DNA of 61,544 nt. Origin: Candidatus Poribacteria bacterium (GTDB lineage Bacteria > Poribacteria > WGA-4E > WGA-3G). Location of the stretch: the NCBI GenBank assembly GCA_022827225.1, contig JAJDTJ010000071.1, positions 1-61,544 of the forward strand. The letters run 5' to 3'. Each line of letters begins with the position of its first letter. Within the stretch, counting starts at the first letter, position 1. The position numbers were made by a program, and so were the translations under genes. Shown one piece after another: positions 7,328 to 16,600 of this stretch. The notes below the pieces were generated by a model. That model saw only the letters and a list, made by a program, of their open reading frames with translations, was not told the DNA's origin and made no database searches.

Positions 7328-10285
7328 ATGAAAAACGACGATATTGCACTTATTCAACGAGTTCTCGCTGGTGATGAAACCGCTTTTGCTGAACTTGTAA
7401 AAAAATATCAAAAGCCGGTTCACACACTCGCTTGGCGAAAGATCGGGGATTTCCATATCGCTGAGGACATCACACAAGAGGTCTTCCTGAAAATGTATCA
7501 GAGACTTCATACCCTGAAAGATCCGAACCAGTTTTCTGGGTGGCTTTACGTGATTACGGCGAACCTATGTGCTACCTGGCTCCGCAAAAAACGGATACAA
7601 ACGCAACCGTTGGAGGACACAGAACCAACGATGATACAAGAAGATGCTTATTCCGAACACGTTGTAGAAGAACGTTCAAGAACTGCAATTGAATCCCAAC
7701 GCGAAGTAGTCAAAAAGCTGCTCGCGAAATTGAAAGAGAGTGAACGTACAGTAATGACGCTTTACTATCTTGGTGAGATGACGGTTGAAGAAATCAGCCG
7801 ATTTTTGGGGGTATCGGCGAGCACCATTAAAAGTCGTCTGAGACGTGCCCGCCACCGTTTACAGAAGGAGGAGACAATGATTAGAGAGGCGCTCGACCAT
7901 TTTCAGCTATCACCGAACCTAACTGAGAATATTATGCGAGAAGTCGCAGGTCTGAAACCTGCGGCATCTTCTGGCAGTAAACCATTCGCGCCCTGGGCGG
8001 TTGCTGCGTCTACGTTAGCGGTAGTGTTATTGATGTTAGGGGTAAGCAGTCAGTATTTAGTGTATTTCCAAAAGCCGTATAGTTTTGATACGACTTCGGA
8101 GATGACGGTAGAACTTATTGAGGCACCACTGGTGCTGGACCTTGAATCCGAACCAGATGACCGAAGACAACTTGGAAGTGCTGCCGCGCCCAGCAAAAAT
8201 GAAGGTGCCGGTCAGCGACCTGATGATGTCTTATTCACTACCGCAGCGTCGGAAGGAGAGGACGTTTCTGTTGCCAAACAACAGTGGATTCCAGCTGAAC
8301 CCATCACTGGGACTGCTGTGCAGAGTTTATTTCCGACACCCGAGGGCGATCTCTACACCCACGCTAAGGGGGAACTCTACAAATTGCCTACCAACGAGGA
8401 AACATGGCAGCACATCTTTGACATTTGGACCTTGCCGCATTCCAGCGTGGGAACTCAACTCCCTATCGCGAAGTGGAGCGATACACTGTATTATACGCAA
8501 TCAAGTGAACTGTTCGCTTCAGCAGATGGCGGCAAAACATGGGATTTACTTTACGCATGGGATCCCGATAAATATTGGGATTCTATTGCATTGATCTTAA
8601 CAGAACAGGCGTTTTATATGGCTTTTGGCAACGGTATCTTTAGCTCCGAGGATGCCGGTAAAACGTGGAAGGCGATTAATGATGGATTGGCGCAGAGCAT
8701 TAGGTCGTTGGTTAAAGTCCAAAACACGCTTTTTGCTGGAACGGAGGATGGATTCTATCGCTTGGACCCTGGCGGTTGGAAACGCTTGAAATTCCCAATG
8801 CCGATCGGCGAGGTCCCTTCAGTCGCAGTGTCCCAAGGCAGGCTCTTTGTTTTGGGGGAACTCAGTTCAAACGTGCTTGATCCTCGAAAAGTATCCCGAG
8901 GGCTGCAGCGGGGTTGGGGGATATTTCGTTCAAATGACCTCGGGACTTCATGGACAGATATAACCCCGACAAACGCTTGGATAGTAAATGGTTTTATCCC
9001 GGAGGCTAAACTTATTGCTACCGGTGAAACACTCCTATTAATAGAGAGAAGGATGGTGCGTTCTACGGATGCTGGAAACACATGGTTGTCTCCACAGTTA
9101 CCAGGCACTACACCTTTTATGGATAGCTATAGTCCTGCTGCGGTGTTGAATACAGGTGCTATCTATATTGGTAGCTGGGACGGTCTCCATCGTTCCACGG
9201 ATGGTGGAAAGTCATGGGAGATGGTAAATATTACACCAAATGAGAGCGGCATTGATAATCTAACCGTGTTTAAAGAACCTGATGATGAACAAAACCTGCC
9301 CTCAACCCTTTACGGAAAAGTTGGCGTAGATGTCGTAAAAACTATTGATGGAGGTAACTCTTGGGTGAATGTTCCGGTTGAAATACCGATGACGAAACCC
9401 CATAGAGAAAACGCCCCACGGGTTAATCATATAGTCAAGTCCGACGGTGTTATCTATGCAAGTGTGGAATATTACGAAAACGGAGAAAAAGTTCGTCTCT
9501 ATCGTGTGTCTGCCGATGATCGGACGTTTATACCCATTCAAGATACGCCTTTTTTTGATTCGGGGGAGTTGAAACGCCTATTACCTCAAAATCTCTTTGT
9601 TGAAAAGCTGCAGGAAAAATATTCTGGAGCATTCCAGTTCTTCAAGTATTTGGTACAAGCGGATAATCAGAAACAAAATGAACTTATTAGAATGGGGCTG
9701 CGTGGTGCATTTGCTGTTAGTGGTAAGACGTTTTATATGGAATACAACTATAAACTTTTCCGATGGGAACCGGGGGATACCGAGTGGTACGACACCGAAC
9801 AGGAAGAGACCGTCGAATTATCCTTGGATGTAGCAAGAAAAAATCTCAAACTTGCGGCTTCAGGGAACACCGTCTACGTCGGCAAACGGGACGGACACCT
9901 CGTCGCCTCGTTTGATAAGGGAAATAATTGGCTTGATCTCACACCGGCTCTCCCGCTTCCCGTTAAAGCCTTTTATGATATAGTGTTTGCGGGTTCCACG
10001 GTATATGTAGCAACCGACGCCGGTGTCGCTGCGTCGAGTGATGGAAAACAGTGGCGTGCGATCACCGATGCAGCGGAAACACCTCTCATTATTGAACGGT
10101 TGGCAGTTGACGGCACAACGCTTTATGGTGTGTCTAAGACAGATGTCCATCGGTTGGAAAACAACACGTGGAAAGAGGTTGTTTCAGAGATACCGAATGG
10201 TGTGACCTCGCTGGCTGTTGACGGGAACGTGTTATACGCCGGGACACAAAGCCAAGGGATGCTTCATTTCAACCTTAACGAATAA
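7328..10285 (+). CDS. Transmembrane ECF sigma factor fused to an Asp-box (BNR/YCF48-like) propeller
   Basis: A 985-residue fusion and the intact relative of the broken gene at 138. The sigma region 2 motif IAEDITQEVFLKMYQRL and region 4 motif LYYLGEMTVEEISRFLGVS are clear. One membrane helix lies at about 220-238 (APWAVAASTLAVVLLMLGV), followed by FQKPYSFDTTSEM. From about residue 370 onward there are repeated Asp-box motifs: ADGGKTW, EDAGKTW, NDLGTSW, TDAGNTW, TDGGKSW, IDGGNSW, FDKGNNW and SSDGKQW. These mark a bladed beta-propeller of the photosystem-assembly/sortilin type, which usually binds ligands or glycans outside the cytoplasm. GGAGG lies just upstream of the ATG. The sigma part probably regulates transcription in response to the exported sensor, but no target is visible other than a possible self-promoter. 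Confidence 0.85.
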   Translation: MKNDDIALIQRVLAGDETAFAELVKKYQKPVHTLAWRKIGDFHIAEDITQEVFLKMYQRLHTLKDPNQFSGWLYVITANLCATWLRKKRIQTQPLEDTEPTMIQEDAYSEHVVEERSRTAIESQREVVKKLLAKLKESERTVMTLYYLGEMTVEEISRFLGVSASTIKSRLRRARHRLQKEETMIREALDHFQLSPNLTENIMREVAGLKPAASSGSKPFAPWAVAASTLAVVLLMLGVSSQYLVYFQKPYSFDTTSEMTVELIEAPLVLDLESEPDDRRQLGSAAAPSKNEGAGQRPDDVLFTTAASEGEDVSVAKQQWIPAEPITGTAVQSLFPTPEGDLYTHAKGELYKLPTNEETWQHIFDIWTLPHSSVGTQLPIAKWSDTLYYTQSSELFASADGGKTWDLLYAWDPDKYWDSIALILTEQAFYMAFGNGIFSSEDAGKTWKAINDGLAQSIRSLVKVQNTLFAGTEDGFYRLDPGGWKRLKFPMPIGEVPSVAVSQGRLFVLGELSSNVLDPRKVSRGLQRGWGIFRSNDLGTSWTDITPTNAWIVNGFIPEAKLIATGETLLLIERRMVRSTDAGNTWLSPQLPGTTPFMDSYSPAAVLNTGAIYIGSWDGLHRSTDGGKSWEMVNITPNESGIDNLTVFKEPDDEQNLPSTLYGKVGVDVVKTIDGGNSWVNVPVEIPMTKPHRENAPRVNHIVKSDGVIYASVEYYENGEKVRLYRVSADDRTFIPIQDTPFFDSGELKRLLPQNLFVEKLQEKYSGAFQFFKYLVQADNQKQNELIRMGLRGAFAVSGKTFYMEYNYKLFRWEPGDTEWYDTEQEETVELSLDVARKNLKLAASGNTVYVGKRDGHLVASFDKGNNWLDLTPALPLPVKAFYDIVFAGSTVYVATDAGVAASSDGKQWRAITDAAETPLIIERLAVDGTTLYGVSKTDVHRLENNTWKEVVSEIPNGVTSLAVDGNVLYAGTQSQGMLHFNLNE

Positions 10286-10307
10286 TCGAGACGCGTATAT
10301 CTTGCGT

Positions 10308-10329
10308 GGGCGGTGTTAAAACGCCGCCC
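10308..10329 (+). terminator. Hairpin after the Asp-box fusion
   Basis: GGGCGG (10308-10313) pairs with CCGCCC (10324-10329), followed by ATTCTC. Third member of the conserved post-gene hairpin series. Confidence 0.55.
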
Positions 10330-10606
10330 ATTCTCACCCTAAAAAGTGAGTCCCTCCTGAGAATCTGCTTGTCTATATCCACACACTTTTAGCCGGATTT
10401 ATGCTATAATTCTACTAATACTAAAGCTTGGACAATTTTAAAATAACCACGGTTTCTAGTCGAACACCCTCTTCTGTAGAATAGGCTGTTAGCCTGTTCC
10501 TTCTTCTGTAGAATAGGAAACCGTTGGTCTCCTGTTCAGTCTTGTGCTTTTTCCACGAGTTCGCCACTGCTCAAAACTCACAGGAAAATAAAAATATGCA
10601 GAATTG
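10330..10606. other. Intergenic region with dispersed repeats
   Basis: No gene is visible here. It contains a 15-bp direct repeat CTTCTGTAGAATAGG at 10471 and 10503, each followed by a small hairpin (AGGCTGTTAGCCT, and GGAAACCGTTGGTCTCC with an imperfect stem), and an AT-rich stretch with TATAAT at about 10405. These look like copies of dispersed elements rather than regulatory sites of one gene. Confidence 0.45.
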
Positions 10607-10633
10607 TGAGATTATTTTTCCGCTTGTCGCGTC
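10607..10633 (+). promoter_or_regulatory. Candidate ECF-type promoter of the WD40 fusion
   Basis: TGAGAT (10607-10612), a 17-nt spacer with a T tract, then CGTC (10630-10633). The surrounding block TGCAGAATTGTGA and TCGCGTCA is shared with 4034-4071 upstream of the hydrolase fusion, so the two promoters are probably homologous. Confidence 0.45.
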
Positions 10634-10683
10634 ATTAAATACAAATGTGAAATGACGAACATTCCTTATTCCAGAGGTGTCCG

Positions 10684-13659
10684 ATGAAAAATGACGATGC
10701 TCAACTCATCCAACGCGTGCTCGATGGCGATGAGACTGCGTTCTCCGCGCTCGTGAAAAAATACCAGCGATCCGTTCACGCACTGGCGTGGCGAAAGATC
10801 GGAGATTTTCACATCGCCGAGGAGATTACGCAGGACACGTTCCTAAAAGTATATCAGCGGCTGTCAACCTTGAAGGCACCGCAGTCCTTTGCGAGTTGGC
10901 TTTATGTCATAACGGCAAACCACTGCAAAGCATGGCTCCGGAAAAAGCGGACGCGGACGCAGTCGTTAGAAAATACCAGTCATACCGAGTTAGAAAAAAC
11001 GGCATATTCTGGATATATCATTGAGGAGAACAAGCGGATGGCAGTGGAGACCCGACGCGAAGTCGTCAAGAAATTGCTTGCCAAATTACAGGAGAGCGAC
11101 CGTACAGTCATCACGCTCTATTACCTCGGCGGAATGACGTACGACGAGATCAGCAAGTTTCTGGGTGTGTCGGAAGCGACGATTCGGAATCGTCTCTACC
11201 GAGCGCGTCGCCGTTTAAAGAAGGAGGAACCGATGATACGAGAGGCTTTAGAAAATTACCAAATCACGCCGAATCTCACAGACAACATCATGCGTGAAAT
11301 TTCGCGTCTGAAACCGATGACGCCATCAGGCAGTAAACCGTTAATGCCGTGGGCAGTCGGTGTGTCCACATTAGCAGTTGTCCTATTGATGTTAGGTATC
11401 GGAAACCATCAACACCTGTCGCGTTTCCAAAAGCCGTATAGTTTCGACGCGCCATCGGAGATGACAGTCGAACTCATTGAAGCACCCGTTGTGCTGAACC
11501 TCGAATTCAAACCCGATATTCGGACGCAACTTGGGAGTGTTAGCACACCGAGTGAGGGAGATACCGCCAGCCAGCAACCTAACGACGTTTCGGCATCGGT
11601 TGCAGAAGCAGAATCAGATGAGACAACTAAAAACCACGCACATTGGAAGCTGCCCAAAGCGGCAAAAGCCCGTTTCGGGAAAGGTGGGATTACCACAATC
11701 CAGTTTTCACCGGATGGCACCCTACTCGCAGTCGGTAGCAATATCGGGGTATGGCTGTATGATGTGGAAACAGGTGAGGAGAAATCTTTGTTTGGCAGCG
11801 GCGTGTGTAAAGCCCTCAGTTTTTCACCGGATGGCCGTTTCCTTACCGCTTCTTCTAATGAGACGCTCATCCAATTGTGGGAGATCGCTACCGGGCGCGA
11901 AGTCCCGCTCATTGACTTGTACGCGGATGCTTCCGTCCTGCGATTCTCATCAGATGGGAAAACGCTTATCGGTTTGTATGGTTCCGGGCATGCCGCAATT
12001 ACCCGATTGAATATCGAGAACGGAAAAGGAAAAACAAAGCACCTCAAAACCGGGCTATTCGGGATCGGTCTCTTTAGTTCTGAAGATTTTCAGGGTGTTT
12101 ACGCGATGACAAACGATAAAATCGCGATTGGAAAACAGGACGGGATGATCCAGTTGTGGGATGTAGCAACCCGTAAAAAGCTATCGACGCTTAGAGGACA
12201 CATAGATTTGCCGCTTCAGCCGTTAAATAAACCTGTGCAGCGCATGTTCAAAAAAAATCGGGTTTTAGCAGTGGCGTTTTCGCCAGATGGCACGCGTCTC
12301 GCAAGTGGCAGTCCAGATACGACAGTCCGATTGTGGGATACTACTGGTGACAGGGATTCGATGATACTGCAGAAACATACTGGGGCGACAAATGTACTGG
12401 CGTTTTCTCCGGACGGGAAGATGCTTGCCAGCGGCAGCACGGATAAAACAGTTCAATTGTGGGACACGACTCATGGCGAACCGATCGCGACGCTCACCGG
12501 ACATATCAACGGTATTACGGCGTTAGCATTTTCACCCGATGGTCGGACACTCGTCAGCGGGAGTACGGATGGCGCAATCCGGTTCTGGGATATAGAGACC
12601 GAGACACCGCTTGATAATCTTATCACTGGACACATACAATCCATAAAAGCCGCGACCTTCTTTCAGAATAGCTCTACACTTGTCAGTGCGGCGTTTAACG
12701 GTGAAATTACCTTTTGGGATATGGACACAGCGCAAAAATCCACTGTCCAAAATAGCGGACATCGGGATTGGTATTCAGCAGTGGCGTTTTCGCCGGATGG
12801 CACGAAACTCGTCAGTGCAGCGGCAGATGGTACTGTCGTTTTCGCTGGGTTCCCTGCTGGGTTCTCTGCTACGAAGCCAGATAATCTAATTCGATTGACG
12901 GATGTATCGACTGGAGACGAGCTTGCGACGTTGCAGCGAGCGGCGACGTTGCAGCGAGGGAGCAGCGAACTGACCTTTTCCCCTGATGATAGAACTAAAA
13001 CTGTAGCGACTGTTAATACCCTTGACATTCGCTTATGGAATACGGAAACAGGCGATGAATTGGTAATTCCTGTTAATGATGACTTGAAACCCGGCTTTCG
13101 CGGCAATCTGCCAGTGGTTTGGGCATTGGCGTTTTCACCGGATGGTAGATGGTTTGTTAGTGGCACTACAGAAGGGGAAATCCGAATGTGGGACGTTGCG
13201 ACCGGTGAAGCTTTGACTGTCTTTGCAGAACCGACGGAACAAGAGAATCTGGGACATATTTCGGCATTGGCGTTTTCACCAGACCGCGCCTTACTCGCTG
13301 CGTGTTCAAAGAGACAACTCCATTTATGGGACGTGCGTACCGGTCATAAAATTTTTTCGGTGAGCACTGTGCATAAACGCGGTTGGGGGATACACCATGA
13401 TTATCCAGAACCGTTGGTGTTTTCACCGGATGGCGCAATTCTCGTCAATGGGCATAGCAGCGGTACAATCCAATTATGGGATGCCAAGACTGGAGACAGA
13501 ATCGCTGCACTTGATGGACATACACAGCAAGTGGAGACGTTGAAATTTTCGCCTGACGGTGAAACGTTGGTGAGCACGGCGCAAGACGGCACAATCTTTT
13601 TATGGGATTGGAATGAGGCTATCACCGGTTCGCCCAGCACCGACGAACAGCCCAATTAG
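10684..13659 (+). CDS. Transmembrane ECF sigma factor fused to WD40 repeats
   Basis: A 991-residue fusion. The N-terminus carries sigma region 2 (IAEEITQDTFLKVYQRL) and region 4 (YDEISKFLGVSEATIRNRL). A membrane helix follows at about 221-239 (MPWAVGVSTLAVVLLMLGI), then the conserved FQKPYSFDAPSEM. From about residue 332 to the end there are roughly a dozen WD40 repeats with the pattern FSPDG, then a small-residue turn, then LWD. These form one or two beta-propellers for protein-protein contacts. The N-terminal 280 residues are nearly the same as in the 4119 gene, while the rest is unrelated. SD-like AGAGGTG precedes the ATG. It faces a convergent gene 40 bp downstream without a clear hairpin. 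Confidence 0.88.
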   Translation: MKNDDAQLIQRVLDGDETAFSALVKKYQRSVHALAWRKIGDFHIAEEITQDTFLKVYQRLSTLKAPQSFASWLYVITANHCKAWLRKKRTRTQSLENTSHTELEKTAYSGYIIEENKRMAVETRREVVKKLLAKLQESDRTVITLYYLGGMTYDEISKFLGVSEATIRNRLYRARRRLKKEEPMIREALENYQITPNLTDNIMREISRLKPMTPSGSKPLMPWAVGVSTLAVVLLMLGIGNHQHLSRFQKPYSFDAPSEMTVELIEAPVVLNLEFKPDIRTQLGSVSTPSEGDTASQQPNDVSASVAEAESDETTKNHAHWKLPKAAKARFGKGGITTIQFSPDGTLLAVGSNIGVWLYDVETGEEKSLFGSGVCKALSFSPDGRFLTASSNETLIQLWEIATGREVPLIDLYADASVLRFSSDGKTLIGLYGSGHAAITRLNIENGKGKTKHLKTGLFGIGLFSSEDFQGVYAMTNDKIAIGKQDGMIQLWDVATRKKLSTLRGHIDLPLQPLNKPVQRMFKKNRVLAVAFSPDGTRLASGSPDTTVRLWDTTGDRDSMILQKHTGATNVLAFSPDGKMLASGSTDKTVQLWDTTHGEPIATLTGHINGITALAFSPDGRTLVSGSTDGAIRFWDIETETPLDNLITGHIQSIKAATFFQNSSTLVSAAFNGEITFWDMDTAQKSTVQNSGHRDWYSAVAFSPDGTKLVSAAADGTVVFAGFPAGFSATKPDNLIRLTDVSTGDELATLQRAATLQRGSSELTFSPDDRTKTVATVNTLDIRLWNTETGDELVIPVNDDLKPGFRGNLPVVWALAFSPDGRWFVSGTTEGEIRMWDVATGEALTVFAEPTEQENLGHISALAFSPDRALLAACSKRQLHLWDVRTGHKIFSVSTVHKRGWGIHHDYPEPLVFSPDGAILVNGHSSGTIQLWDAKTGDRIAALDGHTQQVETLKFSPDGETLVSTAQDGTIFLWDWNEAITGSPSTDEQPN

Positions 13660-13699
13660 GAACAGGTGTCATTACCGGAAACGAGCGATCAATTTCACA

Positions 13700-16600
13700 T
13701 TAGAGTTCTGCACTGACTGTCATCTCTAAGCGGTGTTCCGGTTTGCGATGCTTCGTGGAGAGCAACCGGTAATTAAGTCGAAATAACAGGTCGGTGAATC
13801 TCCGCAACCTGTAGTCTGCTGTTGTTCGGACCTCGTGACTGATACCCTCATAAAAGGTGTATTGTGCGAACGGTATACCACCCGTACGCTGACCGTAGCC
13901 GAGTTTATAGTTGACATCAATCCGTCCTTTGCCGATGAGACTGTATGTAATCCGGTTTTCATAAGAGACCGTACGGGTCTTAGCTTCCGGTTCCTCGCCA
14001 AGTCGCTCCTCGTCGGTTGTCTGTTTATAGCCACCGATACCGCTCCATCGCAGGACATTGCTCAGTTGATAGCGGAGGTTCAACTCCGTTATCTGTTCAA
14101 GTTGACGCAGGTCTGAGATGGGTGTCGCGGAACGGTCTGTCACCTTTTCTTCACCCTCAATTTCCTGTTCAAGGTTCTCAAAATTAAATTGGTTGTAGCT
14201 TTCTATCTCCTGACGTTGCTCATAGTTGGCACCAACGGATAGGCGTTGCGTCGGATTTACAGAGAAAGCGGTATCCCAAGTGCGATGCTGCCTGTGCCGT
14301 TCTTGGTTATTGATTCGCTTGTTGAGCGTCTCACCGCTGCGGAGATTGAACTCAAGGCTGAACGCCGGTGAAGGTGAAAATTCGATCCGATGGTGCTGAT
14401 TCACACGTCCGAACAGCGTATCTGAACCTTGTAAGCTTCGGAGCAGATACAGGGACACCGCATCCTCTACCTCTTGTTCCTCTGTGAGCCAGAACCGGAT
14501 TTGACCTCGGAGCGCGCTTAGGAGCCATGCTAATTGGCTGTCAGCCGTCGGCTGACGGCTATCGGCAAGAGGGCTGACGGTTGACGGTTGACGACCATTT
14601 GGTGTTGGACGTAAACTATCAGGTTGTAGGGATGCGGGGACCTCGCCCGGACGTTGCTGCTGTTGCAGCGCTCTGGCACGCCGTGCGAAATACTGACGCG
14701 GTTGGAGACGGAGACGGAAATCCGCATCCACTGCCGTTGTCGGTTTATCACCGACGTTCTGGTAAATTTTGATGTAAGTGCCTTCTTCGGCATCCTCTAC
14801 GTAGTGCAGATCGTCCAACTTCACGTAATACCCTTCGCCTGGTTGAAGCAGAACACCTGTATGTGGGTGGATGTTGGTATAGATCTCGTGGCGTTGGCTC
14901 GTCAATTTCTTATCCAATTCATAACGGATTTCTATGTCGATGGCACGGCTGAGCGGTGTCAACTGCAGGTTAATATCGGCGAGTTGTGTCGTCGTATTTA
15001 ACCCGGCATCGGTGTGCGCTTTCAGCATCCGGCGTGCAAGGTTCGCACTCAGATTCACGCCACCGCCGAGAAAAGATTTCTGCTGTGAAAACACGCCGAC
15101 CTTCCACGTTCGCGCTGTGGTATTTCGCTGCCAGTCGGACAGACCGATCGGCTCGTCATCTACAGTGAGCAACGGCTCCTTCGCGAAAGCCTCCTCAAGT
15201 TCGTAACTGGTGTTGACGGAGAACCAGCTGAAGTCAACGAGATCAATACGTCCCATCGCGCGATCCCGCTTCCGATTAAGCGTCGCATTGCGCGCCTCTG
15301 TGGATGCCAATTTGCCCAATGTCCCGATGAACCTGAACGGACCGATCGGATAGGAGAGGTTGCCTTCCTGCCGCGACTTCTGCTGCGATTGCGTCCGCGT
15401 TGAATCTTCACCCTCGACACGCGAACTGCTCCGATAGTCATCCCATCGGAGATTCGGTAACTTCTTCAAGAGCGATGTCTTCTGCGTCGGAGGCTCTTCT
15501 GGTGTTGATGCCTCTCTTTGTTGCGTGTTTGTCCGTGTGTTCTGATAAGGGCGAGGTGACCTTGAAGAAACACCAGAGGAAAAACCCCTTACACCACTGC
15601 TGCCCGCAAGTCGATTGAAGTTTACACCCCAATTGAAGTTATTGCGGATCGTCGCATTTCGGGTGGACGATGCCTCCGTTCCCGTTGCAGCAGTTATCGT
15701 AGGGGTGTTTTTGCTTGGGTGTCTTTCTCGTGGGTGGGGGGCCAGGTTGCCCAACCTGTGCGGTTCTCGCTCTTCGCTCCTGCCGACACCGGTATCAAAC
15801 ACCAACCAATTCATCGGCGTCAATCGGAGGTCAAAGTTAACGGTGCGTTCATCTTGCGCGACGCGTGAGAAACCAGCCGTATCGAACAGAAACGCGTCAT
15901 CGAACCCCTCTTTGGCGTATTGCGTCTCGTAGCGGGAGCGGGTCCGGTTGCTACTCGATGCACCGACAGGCACGAAATCGGCATCCATTGCCCGTATATC
16001 AAGATTCGTTGTTAGTAGGGGAGAGGTTGCCTCGCCCCTACGCTCCGTCCATGTTGCGAAATCCCAATCCGCGGAACCGATCAGTTTCCACGCCTGACTC
16101 ACCTCTTTACGGTCTACCGTGGAATAGGTATTCCTATCGAGGTTACTATAGGCGAGTTCGCCTTCAATCCACGCTTTTTCGGTGATATTGAGTCGGCTCT
16201 CTAAACCCCACACGGTATGTTGCTGTGGCGCGATGAGAGCCGATCCGTCTTCCTCCGGATCCATAATGTTCTGGCGGAGTGCCGCCAGGTCGGTCTCTGT
16301 AATCGCGATGAGAGCCTGATCGGGTTCTTTCAGGTCCGTCTCAACGGCATAAGAGGCGCCGAGGGTTATCCGATCACCGGGTAGCGTGAAAACACTACTA
16401 AGACCGTAAAGGTTCTGTTGATATGCGCGTTCTTCGGAGATGTATTCAAAATCGATCCGGATCGTGTCGTTGCTTGTTATGAGGTGCTTGCTGTTGAATT
16501 CGACGATGGGGTCCCCGTATTCACGGATAATATAGTCGTTGTTTTCGCCGCGCCGCATCCTTTCGCCGTTCAGCCAAACGATCTCGCTCCCTGCCTTCAC

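Noticed and set aside
11409..12047. Long minus-strand open frame (212 codons)
   Set aside because: It is the antisense shadow of WD40 repeats, which give periodic open frames; the plus-strand protein is clearly the real one.
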